Assembly: GCF_001514265.1 (NCBI RefSeq)
Contig: NZ_KQ948991.1
Coordinates: 605,539-669,538 of the forward strand
Direction: 5' to 3'
From: Streptomyces resistomycificus
GTDB lineage: Bacteria; Actinomycetota; Actinomycetes; Streptomycetales; Streptomycetaceae
Length of the DNA: 64,000 nucleotides
The position numbers and the translations under genes are program-made. The notes under the pieces are model-generated. The model saw only the letters and a program-made list of their open reading frames with translations. It was not told the origin of the DNA and did not search any database. Shown one piece after another: positions 43,656-52,124 of the stretch; the first letter of the stretch is position 1; the number at the start of each line of letters is the position of its first letter.

Positions 43656-45119
43656 GCTGCTGCCTCCAAGTCGAGTTGGTCTTGCAAGGCTTCGCGTGCG
43701 GTTTCGCGGTTGTGCTGGATGTCTCGGCGGATGTTGGCGGCGAGCCAGGATTCGCCGGGGGTGTGGCCGTGGCCGGCGTAGGTCCAGTGGGCGAGGGTGA
43801 GCGTGGTGGTCTCCTCGTCGTCGGGGTCGGGCAGGCCGAGGGCTTGGCGTTGTTGGGTGGCGCGGTAGTCGGCGCGGACCTGTCGCAGGGCGCCGAGGGT
43901 GGTGGAGTAGCGGCGGGACTTGGTGGAGAAGTGGCCTCGGAAGCCGAGCATGTGGGCCCAGTCCAGGAGCTTGCGTTCCGGGTAGAGCGGGTGCAGGTCC
44001 AGGCACGCTTCGATGAGCCGGCGGGGGTGGTCGGGCACGCCGAGCAGGACGAGGGCTTCCTTGTTGCCGACGCGGCGGTCGACGGTGCCGGTGGTCTCGG
44101 CTGCTTTGGTGGCGTACTTGGCGACGTAGGAGGCCACGGCCGCTTCGGTGATCTCTTCGCCGTGGCCGAAGGCGCCGATCGGCTGGACGTCGAGCTGTGT
44201 GCCCCACCGAAGGGTGCGGGCCGGTTGGTCTCCGGCCGGTGCCACTTCGACCGTGACTCGAGCGGCGGCAGCACCGATGGCGTCGGTGAGCAGGTCGAGG
44301 GTTGCCCAGGCCGGGGGCGGGTCGTCGGGCCCCGCGGGGCCGTCGAAGCGGATCACGGCATGGAAGTGCACGGCCCCGCGCTTTCCAGGCCGGGGGCGGG
44401 TCGTCGGGCCCCGCGGGGCCGTCGAAGCGGATCACGGCATGGAAGTGCACGGCCCCGCGCTTTTGGTATTCGGCGACCTTGCCGAAGGAGACGCGGGACT
44501 GTTCCCGGGCAGCCTTTTGGGTGAGGCCGGCGCGGCGCGCGATTTCGCGGCGGAGGTAGATCGTGAAGTAGCGCCACAGCTCGGAGGCGTGGTTGTTCCA
44601 CAGCACCGCGCCCGCGTAGTCGTAGGACTCGGGATCGAGGGGAGTGCCGAGTTCGGGTGCGTCTTCGCCGTGGCGGGTGCCGCAGCGGCAGGCCCGGTTG
44701 CCGGGGCGGTTGTGGACCGGGCCGAACGAGGGGGCGGTGAGGGTGGCGAACACGCGGGGGTGGTCGCGGATGGTCTCGGGGGTCCCCTTGGCAGGATCGC
44801 CGACCAGACCCGCGCGGATGAGGTGGTAGGTGTCCCCCGCGTAGGTCCAGGCGCAGGCCGGGCAACGCGAGGCACGGCGGTTGCCGCAAGCCACCCGGAG
44901 CAGGCCGCCGGGCTCATGGTCGGTGTCGTAGGAGTGCAGCACCTGCCCGGTGGCCCGGTCGCGAGTCACGGTGGCGCCGCGCAGGTGGATGGGGTCGGTG
45001 CAGCCACCGGTGCGGCGGAGTTGTTCGTTGAGGCGGTCGAAGCCGGGGGACCCTGCCACCCTCAGCACATCGGCGAGGGTGGCCGGGTCCAGGCCCGCCA
45101 TGGTGGCGGTGTCCGTCAC
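43652..45119 (-). pseudogene. RepSA-like replication initiator, frameshifted by a 79-bp tandem duplication
   Basis: With one copy of the duplication removed the gene encodes 462 aa, GTG start with AAGGAGGA seven bases upstream and stop overlapping xis. The N-terminal part has a zinc-like pattern CGNRRASRCPACAW and GNRACRCGTRHG. The HUH motif of rolling-circle initiators reads AVHFHAVIRFDGP. The duplication (44306-44463) shifts the frame just after this motif. The shifted frame happens to stay open and joins the xis frame, giving a 557-aa nonsense fusion. The C-terminal part (about 239 aa) remains open but has no ribosome site. Confidence 0.9.
44306..44463. repeat. 79-bp perfect tandem duplication in rep gene
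   Basis: 44306-44384 and 44385-44463 are identical. 79 is not a multiple of three, so the reading frame is lost. The unit encodes the HUH motif. Confidence 0.95.
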
Positions 45120-45286
45120 GCGTTGTCCTCCTTCGGCGGGTGACGGTCGATCCAGTCCTCGGCGCAGACCTCGTGGACGGGCTTGCCGCGGTCGGAACGC
45201 AGAGGGGTGGGCTTGGTGCAGATCACGCAGGGCTGATCGCCGGTGTGGTCGTAGTGCTCGGGTGAACGCCAGTTCAGGAGCGCCAC
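45116..45286 (-). CDS. Small Cys-pair protein upstream of rep
   Basis: 56 aa from the GTG at 45286, with GGAGG eight bases upstream. It contains CVICTKPTPLRSDRGKP and HEVCAEDW, a possible three-Cys/His zinc site. Its stop overlaps the rep start (GTGA) and its ribosome site overlaps the stop of the preceding gene, so it belongs to the same transcript. Function unknown. Confidence 0.75.
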   Translation of the reverse strand: MALLNWRSPEHYDHTGDQPCVICTKPTPLRSDRGKPVHEVCAEDWIDRHPPKEDNA

Positions 45287-45291
45287 GGCGG

Positions 45292-45474
45292 TCACCTCCC
45301 CACTCGAATGAAGGAGGCGGCGGGCGTGGCGTGGCCGGTGCCCTTGCAGGTCGGGCAGGTCACGCGGAGGGTGCCGCGGGTGCCGTCCTGGTGGCGAGCG
45401 CCGGTGGTGATGGCGGCGGTGGCGAAGCCGTCGCAGTCGCGACAGACGGGCGTGCTCTGGGCGTGCTGGGGCAT
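45292..45474 (-). CDS. DnaJ-type zinc-finger microprotein
   Basis: 60 aa with two CxxC pairs, CRDCDGF and CPTCKGTGH, the pattern of the DnaJ central domain. Similar microproteins accompany transfer genes in actinomycete elements; a second lies at 46877-47044. Ends within the ribosome site of the next gene. Confidence 0.8.
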   Translation of the reverse strand: MPQHAQSTPVCRDCDGFATAAITTGARHQDGTRGTLRVTCPTCKGTGHATPAASFIRVGR

Positions 45475-45567
45475 GATGGGGCTTCCCTTTCGGGTCCGAT
45501 GGATCTGGAAGTGGTGGAGCCGTCCGGGGCGGCGGATCTTTGGCGAGAGAGGCCGCCCCGGAGGGTG

Positions 45568-45948
45568 CTACTTGCGGTAGCGGCTCTTGGACCGGACGGG
45601 CCGAGAGCGAACGTGGTGCTTGCGCGGCGAGCGGGAGCGCCGGCGGGTGCCCGCGCGGGATAACTCCCGCTTCTTCTTCGACGTGCGGTTGATCGTGTAG
45701 CCGAGCCCGCCCGTGGCGGAGAGGACCGCGACGGCCGAGGCGGCGATGACCTGGGCCACGAAGGCGATCACCAGCAGGACCGCGACCGATCCGGCGGCGA
45801 TGACCAGGGCGAGGACGATCGGGCCGGTGTAGGAGCGTGGGGCTTCCTGCACGATCACGACCTTGTGGACGTCGGTGCCGGGCGGGAGCCGTCGGTAGGT
45901 CTCAGCGGGGATGTGACCGGCGCGGAGCTGGTCTTCGGGCAACTGCAC
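45568..45948 (-). CDS. Membrane protein with basic tail (SpdD-like spread protein)
   Basis: 126 aa. About 40 polar residues are followed by two membrane helices (IVLALVIAAGSVAVLLVIAF and a second) and a very Arg/Lys/Ser-rich tail ending SKSRYRK. Small membrane proteins beside the transfer ATPase help intramycelial plasmid spread in Streptomyces; assignment rests on position and topology. Confidence 0.7.
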   Translation of the reverse strand: MQLPEDQLRAGHIPAETYRRLPPGTDVHKVVIVQEAPRSYTGPIVLALVIAAGSVAVLLVIAFVAQVIAASAVAVLSATGGLGYTINRTSKKKRELSRAGTRRRSRSPRKHHVRSRPVRSKSRYRK

Positions 45949-45964
45949 GGTTCAGCCCTCCGGT

Positions 45965-46147
45965 TCAGGGGCAGCGGTGGGTGCGGGCGGCGAGTTCGGC
46001 GGCCGAGCGGTCGCGGTGCTCGGTGGAGAACCCGCAGTTCGGGGCGGTGCACGCGGCGGTGTGGCGGGTCTGGCCACGGCCGTTGTGGAACGTGGCGACC
46101 TTGACCGGGCCGATGCGGATCACGTCGTAGAAGCGGTTCGGGCGCAT
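45965..46147 (-). CDS. Mobile-element transfer zinc-finger protein
   Basis: 60 aa (MRPNRFYDVIRIGPVKVATF). A Cys/His set CTAPNCGFSTEH and ARTHRC forms a possible zinc finger. This small family is seen repeatedly in actinomycete integrative elements near spd and tra genes. Confidence 0.8.
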   Translation of the reverse strand: MRPNRFYDVIRIGPVKVATFHNGRGQTRHTAACTAPNCGFSTEHRDRSAAELAARTHRCP

Positions 46148-46166
46148 GGGTGAACCTCCTTGTCTG

Positions 46167-46802
46167 TCAGGCGAGTTGGGCGACGATCGCTCCGGCGAGG
46201 TCTTCCGGGATGCCGAGGCGGGCGCGCAGGGTGGCGGTGTCGATGTCCGTGCCGGTGCGTGCGCGGTGTTCGGTGGCGACCTTGCGTGCGTGATCGACCA
46301 GCGCGGGAGGAACCGGCGGACGGGCCGCTTCGGGCAGGGCCGGGGCGGGGTCCGGCGTAGTGATCTCCGGTGCCGGTTCGGGCATCTCGGGGCGGTCGAC
46401 CACGGGTGCGGGACGGGGCACCGGATCAGCGGCCGGCGCGTGGTCGGTGGGCGAGTGGGCGAGCAGGGTGCCGCCGAGGAAGGCGAGGGCGGGCCAGCCG
46501 GCCACGAGGATCCGCAGCCAAGCGGGCACGTGGTCGAGGTCGAGGAGTCCGGCGGTGGCGATGTTGGCGCCGAGCGAGGCGACCAGGGCGACCAGGAACC
46601 AGAACCAGGCCAGCTTGGACCGGTCGGTGCGCAGCCTCCGCCACACGGCGACCAGGAGCAGGTCGACGGAGATCGGGTAGGCCCAGGCTTTCCAGCCCGA
46701 TTGGCCGGCCGCTTCGGCGAGGTCGTGCAGGTGGGCGAAGGACAACGCACCGGCGATCACGGCCTGGACGAGTACGGCGTCGAGGCGGATCGAGCGGATC
46801 AC
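46167..46802 (-). CDS. DUF2637 membrane protein (SpdB-like spread protein)
   Basis: 211 aa. Four hydrophobic segments in the first 115 residues (for example WFWFLVALVASLGANIATAG) with basic loops, a Pro/Ala linker, then a small helical domain with ARKVATEHRARTG and TATLRARLGIPEDLAG that resembles a helix-turn-helix. DUF2637 proteins help TraB/TraSA-driven spread between hyphal compartments. Confidence 0.85.
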   Translation of the reverse strand: MIRSIRLDAVLVQAVIAGALSFAHLHDLAEAAGQSGWKAWAYPISVDLLLVAVWRRLRTDRSKLAWFWFLVALVASLGANIATAGLLDLDHVPAWLRILVAGWPALAFLGGTLLAHSPTDHAPAADPVPRPAPVVDRPEMPEPAPEITTPDPAPALPEAARPPVPPALVDHARKVATEHRARTGTDIDTATLRARLGIPEDLAGAIVAQLA

Positions 46803-46876
46803 GGGTCTTCACCTCCTTCGCGGGGATCGGGGGCGGGGCGGGGAACGGTGTCCGGCCGCCCGGCCCCGGGTGGGCT

Positions 46877-47044
46877 TCAGTCGTCGGCGGGGATCTCGCC
46901 GGCGCCCAGGCAGTTCAGGCACAGGCCGGTCTGCTGGCCGACAGCCCGGCGTTTGCGGCCGACGAGGACGGTGCGGGAGACCTCACCGGTGCCTTTGCAG
47001 GGCGGGCACTGCACGGTGGTGGGCTTGGCGGTCTTGCGTGCCAT
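46877..47044 (-). CDS. DnaJ-type zinc-finger microprotein
   Basis: 55 aa (MARKTAKPTTVQ). Two CxxC pairs, CPPCKGTGE and CLNCLGAGE, separated by a basic GRKRR segment. Lies between the transfer ATPase and SpdB-like genes. Probably a zinc-binding accessory of transfer. Confidence 0.8.
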   Translation of the reverse strand: MARKTAKPTTVQCPPCKGTGEVSRTVLVGRKRRAVGQQTGLCLNCLGAGEIPADD

Positions 47045-47126
47045 GAGCGATCTCCTGACTGGTTTTCGGCATGGCTCGGGTAGGGACCTGGCGCGAGGCG
47101 GTCACGCCGACCGGGAAGCGGGGGTG

Positions 47127-48470
47127 TTAGTCCGTGACGGGCCGGGGCTGCATCAGAGGTGGTGCGGCGGGCATCGGCGGCACGGCCCGGGCGACCGGGC
47201 GGAACGGGGCCAGGAACGCCGGGTCCGGGGTCAGGTGGGCGAAGTCGCGGCAGACGGCCGCCGCTTCGTCCGGGGTGGTCTCAGGAGTACGGATCCGGGA
47301 CCAGCCGCCAGAGGTGTCACCGGCCACCGCGACGCCCGGGCGGTCCGGAGCGATCGCGGTCACCGCCATCACGGCGTCCGGAGCGATGTCGCCCAGGCCC
47401 ATTTCAGCGGTCTGCTTGTCGTTGACGCGGTGCACCACACGGCCGGTGAGCTGAGCCCGCAGAGCGGTGGCACCCCTGCCGAGATCCGAGCCGAAGCGCT
47501 GGCCGCACACCTCCAGATAGATACCGATCGCACGGGCCATCTGCCCCAGGCGCACCAGTTGCATGACGGTACGGTCGCGGGCCGGCTCATCCTTCTTGGA
47601 GGTCACCAGGAACAGTTCCGCCACCTCGTCAATCAGGACGACCAGCGGCACCGGCCGGACCTCCGCAGGTAGCTCCCACAGGTCCGAGACCCCGTACAGG
47701 GAGAGTAGGTCGAAGCGGTCCTCCATCTCCGTGACCAGCGCATCGATCAACTGCCCGGCGATATCCGCCGTGGTCGCCAGCGCCGACAGCCGGGGCGCGT
47801 AGCGGCCATGCTCGACACCGCGCTTGCAGTCGATCCCGACCAGCCCGACCGGCAGCCTAGCCAGCCCCTTGATCAGGTTGCGCTGATACATCGACTTGCC
47901 CGATTGGTTGGCACCCAGCGTCAGCGCCATCGGGACCTTGCGGTAGTCCCGCTCGAACACCGACCCGTCCTCACGCAACGCGACCGGGACGACCAGGTCA
48001 CGCGGCTTCGCCGTGCGCGGCATCCTGACCCGCTGGAGGACGTCATAGCCGGTCATCCGCAACTCGACGTAACCGGGCTTGGTCTCCGCCACCGTCACCG
48101 AGCGCACTCCCCAGGCATGGCGAAGACGTTCGGACGAAGCGGCGAGGTCGGCAGGCTCCAGACCGGCCGGAAGGCGCAGAACCACCCGCAGCCCGGTTGA
48201 AGTCGGGGACACTCGGCGGACCTTCGGCGCTATCGGCCGCACGTCCCGGCGAGCCAGGTTGCGGGTCATGAAGGCGCGGAAGCCGGACGGCTGAACCGTC
48301 AGCCCGCACACCTCCATCGTGTCCCGGTAGGTCCAGGTGAACCGGCCCCAGGTGACCGGCAGACCGACCAGCGACCAGTACACGCGCGGGGCGCGGACCT
48401 TCGCGTAACCGAGCCCACCAGCACCAGCGGCGACGCCGCCCACCTCGACCCAGGTAGCGATGTCGTTCAT
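47127..48470 (-). CDS. FtsK/SpoIIIE-type DNA transfer ATPase (TraSA-like)
   Basis: 447 aa. Walker A is GANQSGKSMYQRNLIKGL (about 160-178), Walker B VVLIDEVAELF. A short hydrophobic segment lies near the N-terminus (VGGVAAGAGGLGYAKV). Such proteins form a hexameric pore that moves double-stranded plasmid DNA from donor to recipient mycelium, the conjugation mode special to Streptomyces. The stop of the next upstream gene is 2 bp from its start codon. Confidence 0.93.
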   Translation of the reverse strand: MNDIATWVEVGGVAAGAGGLGYAKVRAPRVYWSLVGLPVTWGRFTWTYRDTMEVCGLTVQPSGFRAFMTRNLARRDVRPIAPKVRRVSPTSTGLRVVLRLPAGLEPADLAASSERLRHAWGVRSVTVAETKPGYVELRMTGYDVLQRVRMPRTAKPRDLVVPVALREDGSVFERDYRKVPMALTLGANQSGKSMYQRNLIKGLARLPVGLVGIDCKRGVEHGRYAPRLSALATTADIAGQLIDALVTEMEDRFDLLSLYGVSDLWELPAEVRPVPLVVLIDEVAELFLVTSKKDEPARDRTVMQLVRLGQMARAIGIYLEVCGQRFGSDLGRGATALRAQLTGRVVHRVNDKQTAEMGLGDIAPDAVMAVTAIAPDRPGVAVAGDTSGGWSRIRTPETTPDEAAAVCRDFAHLTPDPAFLAPFRPVARAVPPMPAAPPLMQPRPVTD

Positions 48471-48472
48471 GG

Positions 48473-48802
48473 TCAGGCCGCCGCCGTGACCGCGACCGCA
48501 CGGAACGAGATCCCGTGCCGCTTCTGGCCGTTGAACTCGTTCTCCCAGTCACGCGCCTTGAGCCCGACCACCCGCACCGGCATACCCGGCATCAGCCCCT
48601 CGGGAAGACCGGTCTCCGGCACGGTCACCTGGTAGAGGTTGCCCTCCCCCTCGTCCGAGACCAGCAGGCCCACGGTCGACAGCCCCGCGTTGGTCTCCCG
48701 GTCCACGGCCCGCTCACCCGTCTTCTTGTTGACCATCTTCGGCTCGGGCGCGGTCGCCACGAACACCACAGCGGACGAAAGGTCGATCTTGAAGGTCGGC
48801 AT
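48473..48802 (-). CDS. Conserved element protein, OB-fold-like
   Basis: 109 aa from the ATG at 48802. Beta-rich pattern with GLLVSDEGEGNLYQVTVPE and GMPVRVVGLKARDWENEF suggests a single OB fold, possibly nucleic-acid binding. It is the first gene of the leftward transfer operon and directly follows the operator region. Confidence 0.65.
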   Translation of the reverse strand: MPTFKIDLSSAVVFVATAPEPKMVNKKTGERAVDRETNAGLSTVGLLVSDEGEGNLYQVTVPETGLPEGLMPGMPVRVVGLKARDWENEFNGQKRHGISFRAVAVTAAA

Positions 48803-48824
48803 GCTGCCTCCAGCTATGTGACTG

Positions 48825-48901
48825 ACATGGCTAGCCGAGTTGGCTACATGACCAACGTAAGCAACATGGCTAGCCATGTCAACACCTGACTGTCATGGCT
48901 G
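48825..48901. promoter_or_regulatory. Operator/promoter region for the GntR regulator and transfer operon
   Basis: A perfect palindrome ACATGGCTAGCCATGT (48864-48879) is accompanied by ACATGGCTAGCC at 48825-48836, the reverse-type GGCTACATG at 48842-48850 and TCATGGCTGTCC at 48893-48904. Repeated half-sites CATGGCT between divergent genes are expected for KorSA-type GntR repressors. Confidence 0.65.
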
Positions 48902-48936
48902 TCCAAGGTTGGGTTTCGCCGCGTACGATCGCCGCT

Positions 48937-49806
48937 ATGGCCCCGTTTTCCCCAGACCCACTCGATCCGGACGACGACCGACCGCCTTATGAGCAGGTCG
49001 CGAGCAGCCTTGGAGCTGCGATTCGCACGAGGAGGCTGCCTCCAGGCGAGAAGCTGCCCTCCCATCAGAAGCTGACGGAGCTGTACGGCTTCGCCCGCGC
49101 GACCATTCAGCGCGCACTGCGTGAGCTGGAGGACCAAGGGCTGGTGGTGTCCCGAAAGGGCAGTGGGGTCTATGTCCGCAACAGGACCGAAAGGCCGGCC
49201 GGACTGCGGCCGTACGTGGAGCAGGCGTTTACCGCTCAGCACGTGACGATCGACTTCGCCGGTTTCTCTGGCGAGACCCTGCACGGCGCCCTTCAGGAGC
49301 CGCTGGACAAGATCAGAGTCGGCCGCCTGACACCGGCAAGCATCCAGGTCCGGATACTCGTCCCGGATATGTCAGTGCCGCAGGCTCTGCCCGTTCGCCA
49401 GGCCGATGGCGCGGACGACGAGCGGCTTCGTAATCGCGTGAACCACATGATGTTGGGTTACGCGCGAAGCATCCGAGACTCGATCAAGGAGCTTGAACAC
49501 CTCGGGCTTGTGCCAGAAACAGAGGTCAAGGTTCGCTCCTACAGGAGCACGCCGCCGTTCAAGCTGTACGTGATCAATGGCGCTGATGCCTTCACCGGGT
49601 ACTACCAAGTCCAACCCAACAAGGTCGTTGCGCAGGGGCAGCCGATCGACATCTATGACGTGTTGGGCAAGGACACCGTCCTGTTCCACCACTCCGTGAA
49701 CGAGGGCGAATCTTCGCACGGTGCCATGCAGGTTCAGCAGGCGCAGGCGTGGTTCGAGAGCTGGTGGAACACCATCGCAAGGGACTGCAATCTTGACGCT
49801 CAGTGA
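48937..49806 (+). CDS. GntR-family regulator (KorSA-like)
   Basis: About 289 aa from the ATG at 48937; an upstream ATG at 48895 overlaps the operators. TACGAT at 48924-48929 is a good -10 seven bases before 48937, so the mRNA may be leaderless. The winged helix (about 15-80) includes LPSHQKLTELYGFARATIQR and LVVSRKGSGVYVRN. The C-terminal 200 residues form an effector domain unlike UTRA. KorSA represses transfer and rep genes in pSAM2. The HAD gene overlaps its 3' end. Confidence 0.88.
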   Translation: MAPFSPDPLDPDDDRPPYEQVASSLGAAIRTRRLPPGEKLPSHQKLTELYGFARATIQRALRELEDQGLVVSRKGSGVYVRNRTERPAGLRPYVEQAFTAQHVTIDFAGFSGETLHGALQEPLDKIRVGRLTPASIQVRILVPDMSVPQALPVRQADGADDERLRNRVNHMMLGYARSIRDSIKELEHLGLVPETEVKVRSYRSTPPFKLYVINGADAFTGYYQVQPNKVVAQGQPIDIYDVLGKDTVLFHHSVNEGESSHGAMQVQQAQAWFESWWNTIARDCNLDAQ

Positions 49807-50479
49807 CAATCTGACCAGGACACTCACCGCCGCCCAAGCCGTGCTGGTCGACTTTGATGGACCGTTGTGCAACGTGTTCGCGGGATTGCCGGCACAAGAG
49901 GTCGCCAGGAAGCTGTCCCAAATCGCAGCGGACCACGACCCAGAGCTTTGGGGCAAGCTAGCGGAGATCACCAACCCGCTAGAGGTACTGGCCCTTACCT
50001 ACGACTTCGACCGCTCAGTGAGCGGCAGGGTCGAGGAAGCCTTGATCTCGGCGGAGGTTGAGGCGGTGCAGGTGGCAGGGGATCCGATCGCCGGCTCGAT
50101 CGAGGCATTGACGGCGATCAGGGAGTCCGGCCGACGCATTGCGGTTGTCACGAACAATTCGACGGAGTGCGTCCGCAGGTTCCTTGCCCGGCATGACCTG
50201 TCTGACCATGTAGACGCTGTAGTCGGACGAACCTTGAACCGTCCAGATCTGATGAAGCCCCATCCTCACGCGCTGCTCCAGGCAGCCGAACGCCTCGACG
50301 TATCGCCCAAGGAGTGTGTCCTCATCGGCGACTCTCGGACGGACATCCAGGCTGCCCATGCCGCAGGAGGAACAGCCATCGGCTACGCCAACAAGGCACG
50401 TAAGCGCCGCGTATTCGTCGAAGCTGACGCCGAAGCCATTATCGAACGCATGAGAGCAATCGCCCACGCACTCAGCTAG
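49793..50479 (+). CDS. HAD-family phosphatase, cargo of the element
   Basis: 228 aa. The TTG at 49793 has AAGGGA eight bases upstream and overlaps the end of the GntR gene. Motif I is VLVDFDGPLC, motif II VVTNNSTEC, motif III Lys in MKPHPHALLQA and motif IV VLIGDSRTDIQAA. Phosphoglycolate-phosphatase-like; substrate unknown. Coupling to the regulator gene suggests a signalling or metabolite-repair role linked to element control. Confidence 0.88.
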   Translation: MTLSDNLTRTLTAAQAVLVDFDGPLCNVFAGLPAQEVARKLSQIAADHDPELWGKLAEITNPLEVLALTYDFDRSVSGRVEEALISAEVEAVQVAGDPIAGSIEALTAIRESGRRIAVVTNNSTECVRRFLARHDLSDHVDAVVGRTLNRPDLMKPHPHALLQAAERLDVSPKECVLIGDSRTDIQAAHAAGGTAIGYANKARKRRVFVEADAEAIIERMRAIAHALS

Positions 50480-50518
50480 CCCGGCGCCAGTTGTTACAGG
50501 TTTCTCTACCTCATCAAG

Positions 50519-50538
50519 CCCCGCCCTTCCGGGCGGGG
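50519..50538 (+). terminator. Hairpin after the HAD gene
   Basis: CCCCGCCC and its complement around TTCC, 40 bp after the HAD stop; likely terminator. Confidence 0.6.
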
Positions 50539-50918
50539 AGGGGGCTCTTGGCCTTCGGCCATCCGGCACGCTGTCCCCAAGATGTATCGGCCGCCGCTAC
50601 GAGGGATCACACCCACCGGCCCGCACAGCGGACCGGCGCGGGCTCGGGACTCGGGGCTCCGCTCCTGCCTTCGGCCCGCGCCGCCCCGGCCCCGGCCCCG
50701 CGCCACCATCGTTGCCCCGGGATGATCCACGTTGACGCTTGGCCACGCCTACGGGCCGATGCGCCGGAACGATCCTGATTCCCACCCCGCCAGCAAGTAG
50801 GAGCAGCGGAGAAGGAACGTCAGCCCGGTCAGAACGAGCCTCCGGCGGGGGATCGGCCGGCACCGGGATGGAGGGGGCGCCGTTCCCGACCGCGGGCACA
50901 TGGGTGGCGTGCGCAGAG

Positions 50919-51070
50919 GGCTCCCATCCCGTCCACCATCGACCCAGGCAGAGCCGAGCAGACGCGGCCCATGGCGTCCAGGTCGTTCGTACAGTGGCGC
51001 GCTCCACCTGGACGCCATGAACCACGCCCGCTCCACGGTGTGTGGGTCGACGGCGGACGGGATGGGAGCT
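50919..51070. repeat. Long inverted repeat, 65-bp arms
   Basis: Arms 50919-50983 and 51006-51070 pair without gaps at 51 of 65 positions, with a perfect 13-bp inner part (ATGGCGTCCAGGT and complement) and a 22-nt loop. Single-stranded DNA here would fold into a long hairpin, as single-strand origins of rolling-circle replicons do. Function is inference. Confidence 0.75.
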
Positions 51071-51808
51071 GGGGTGAGTGGTGGTTTGTCTGGGTGGCCT
51101 GTGCAACGGGCGTGGAGTCGCGGCACAGGGCCACGGTTCTCAGTGGTGGTGATTCCACCAATAGAGCGCCAGTGCTCCGATCCCACTCAGACTGGCCTTC
51201 ACACCCACTCGCATGAGCTCATCCGTGGCGGAGTTCATGAGACGGCGGAAATGATGTTGTGCCGACCGTTGCTCCAGTTCAGCGCGTATGCGCCTCCGCG
51301 AGCGCGCAGGCTGAAGAGCCTTCGCAGTGGGGCATTGTCGGACCCAGCACCTACACTTCCTATAGCTGGGAATCTTGGCCTCCTTTGGTTGACGTCCCAG
51401 GTGGTGATGGCGGCCTCCTGCGTAGGACCAGGGGGCCGCCGCCATTTCTGGCGGAGGCCTGTGACCGCGCTAGACCAGTCTGACGCACGGCACTGACAGT
51501 AGGTGCCTCTCGGGGTCAAGCCAGGTCACGCCTCCCCTTCAAGCAAGGGGCAGCGACACCCGTTCGTGCACCAACGGGACAGTTGCCGCGTGTGCGGGAG
51601 GAACTGCCGTACGTGACAGGCGACTTGGACTTCGGGCACTGCACCTCTGCCCTTGACGTCGATCCTCTTGGCCTTCCCTCCCAGGCCCACCACGACGGAT
51701 ACGACCGCGTCAGGGAGAGCCTTTGCACTAGTCGAAGCGCAGCAACTCCTGCCTTGAACCTGCCGTTAGTGTGCAGTCCGGCCATGGCGACTTCAGTACA
51801 GGCCAGGC

Positions 51809-51931
51809 CGTCGACTCCTTGTCCGCGAGGACCTGGATGTCGTTGACGAGCAGGATGCGCATCTTGCGGTAACGCTCGCGGAAGATGTCGCCCTTGATGT
51901 CGCGGATGGAGTTGGTGAACTCCTCGGAGCT
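51809..51931 (-). pseudogene. dnaA remnant (AAA+ core fragment)
   Basis: 41 codons read SSEEFTNSIRD, then FRERYRKMRILLVNDIQVLADKES. This matches the Streptomyces DnaA segment around Walker B (LLVDDIQFLADKES). Four residues (EFIN) are deleted after FTN and the first Walker B Asp is changed to Asn. The frame is open further upstream but no longer DnaA-like, and downstream similarity stops after EST. Confidence 0.75.
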
Positions 51932-52110
51932 CGCATTGGGCTCGACGATGACCGAGACCCTTGACCCGAGGGTCTCGTCGTCGGAGTTGTCGATGATCTC
52001 CCACAGGCAGTGCGGCAGGACAGAGTCGTCGTCGCCCTCATTGGTCAGTTCCTTCGAGCAATACGCGCAGCGAAGACCTGGAGGTCTTGACTAGGCGCAA
52101 TCACACGGAC

Positions 52111-52124
52111 GGTTCACGTGAAAC
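52111..52124. other. parS-like site in the element
   Basis: GGTTCACGTGAAAC matches the parS consensus GTTTCACGTGAAAC at 13 of 14 bases, keeping the central CACGTG. Confidence 0.5.

Noticed and set aside
43446..45119. Continuous 557-aa reading frame joining rep N-terminus and xis
   Set aside because: It exists only because the 79-bp duplication shifts the rep frame into the xis frame; the middle part is Arg/Pro-rich nonsense, while the original frame shows real RepSA-like sequence.
50829..51496. Overlapping 110-198 aa frames in the gene-poor part of the element
   Set aside because: They arise on both strands from the long inverted repeat, lack ribosome sites and resemble no family.
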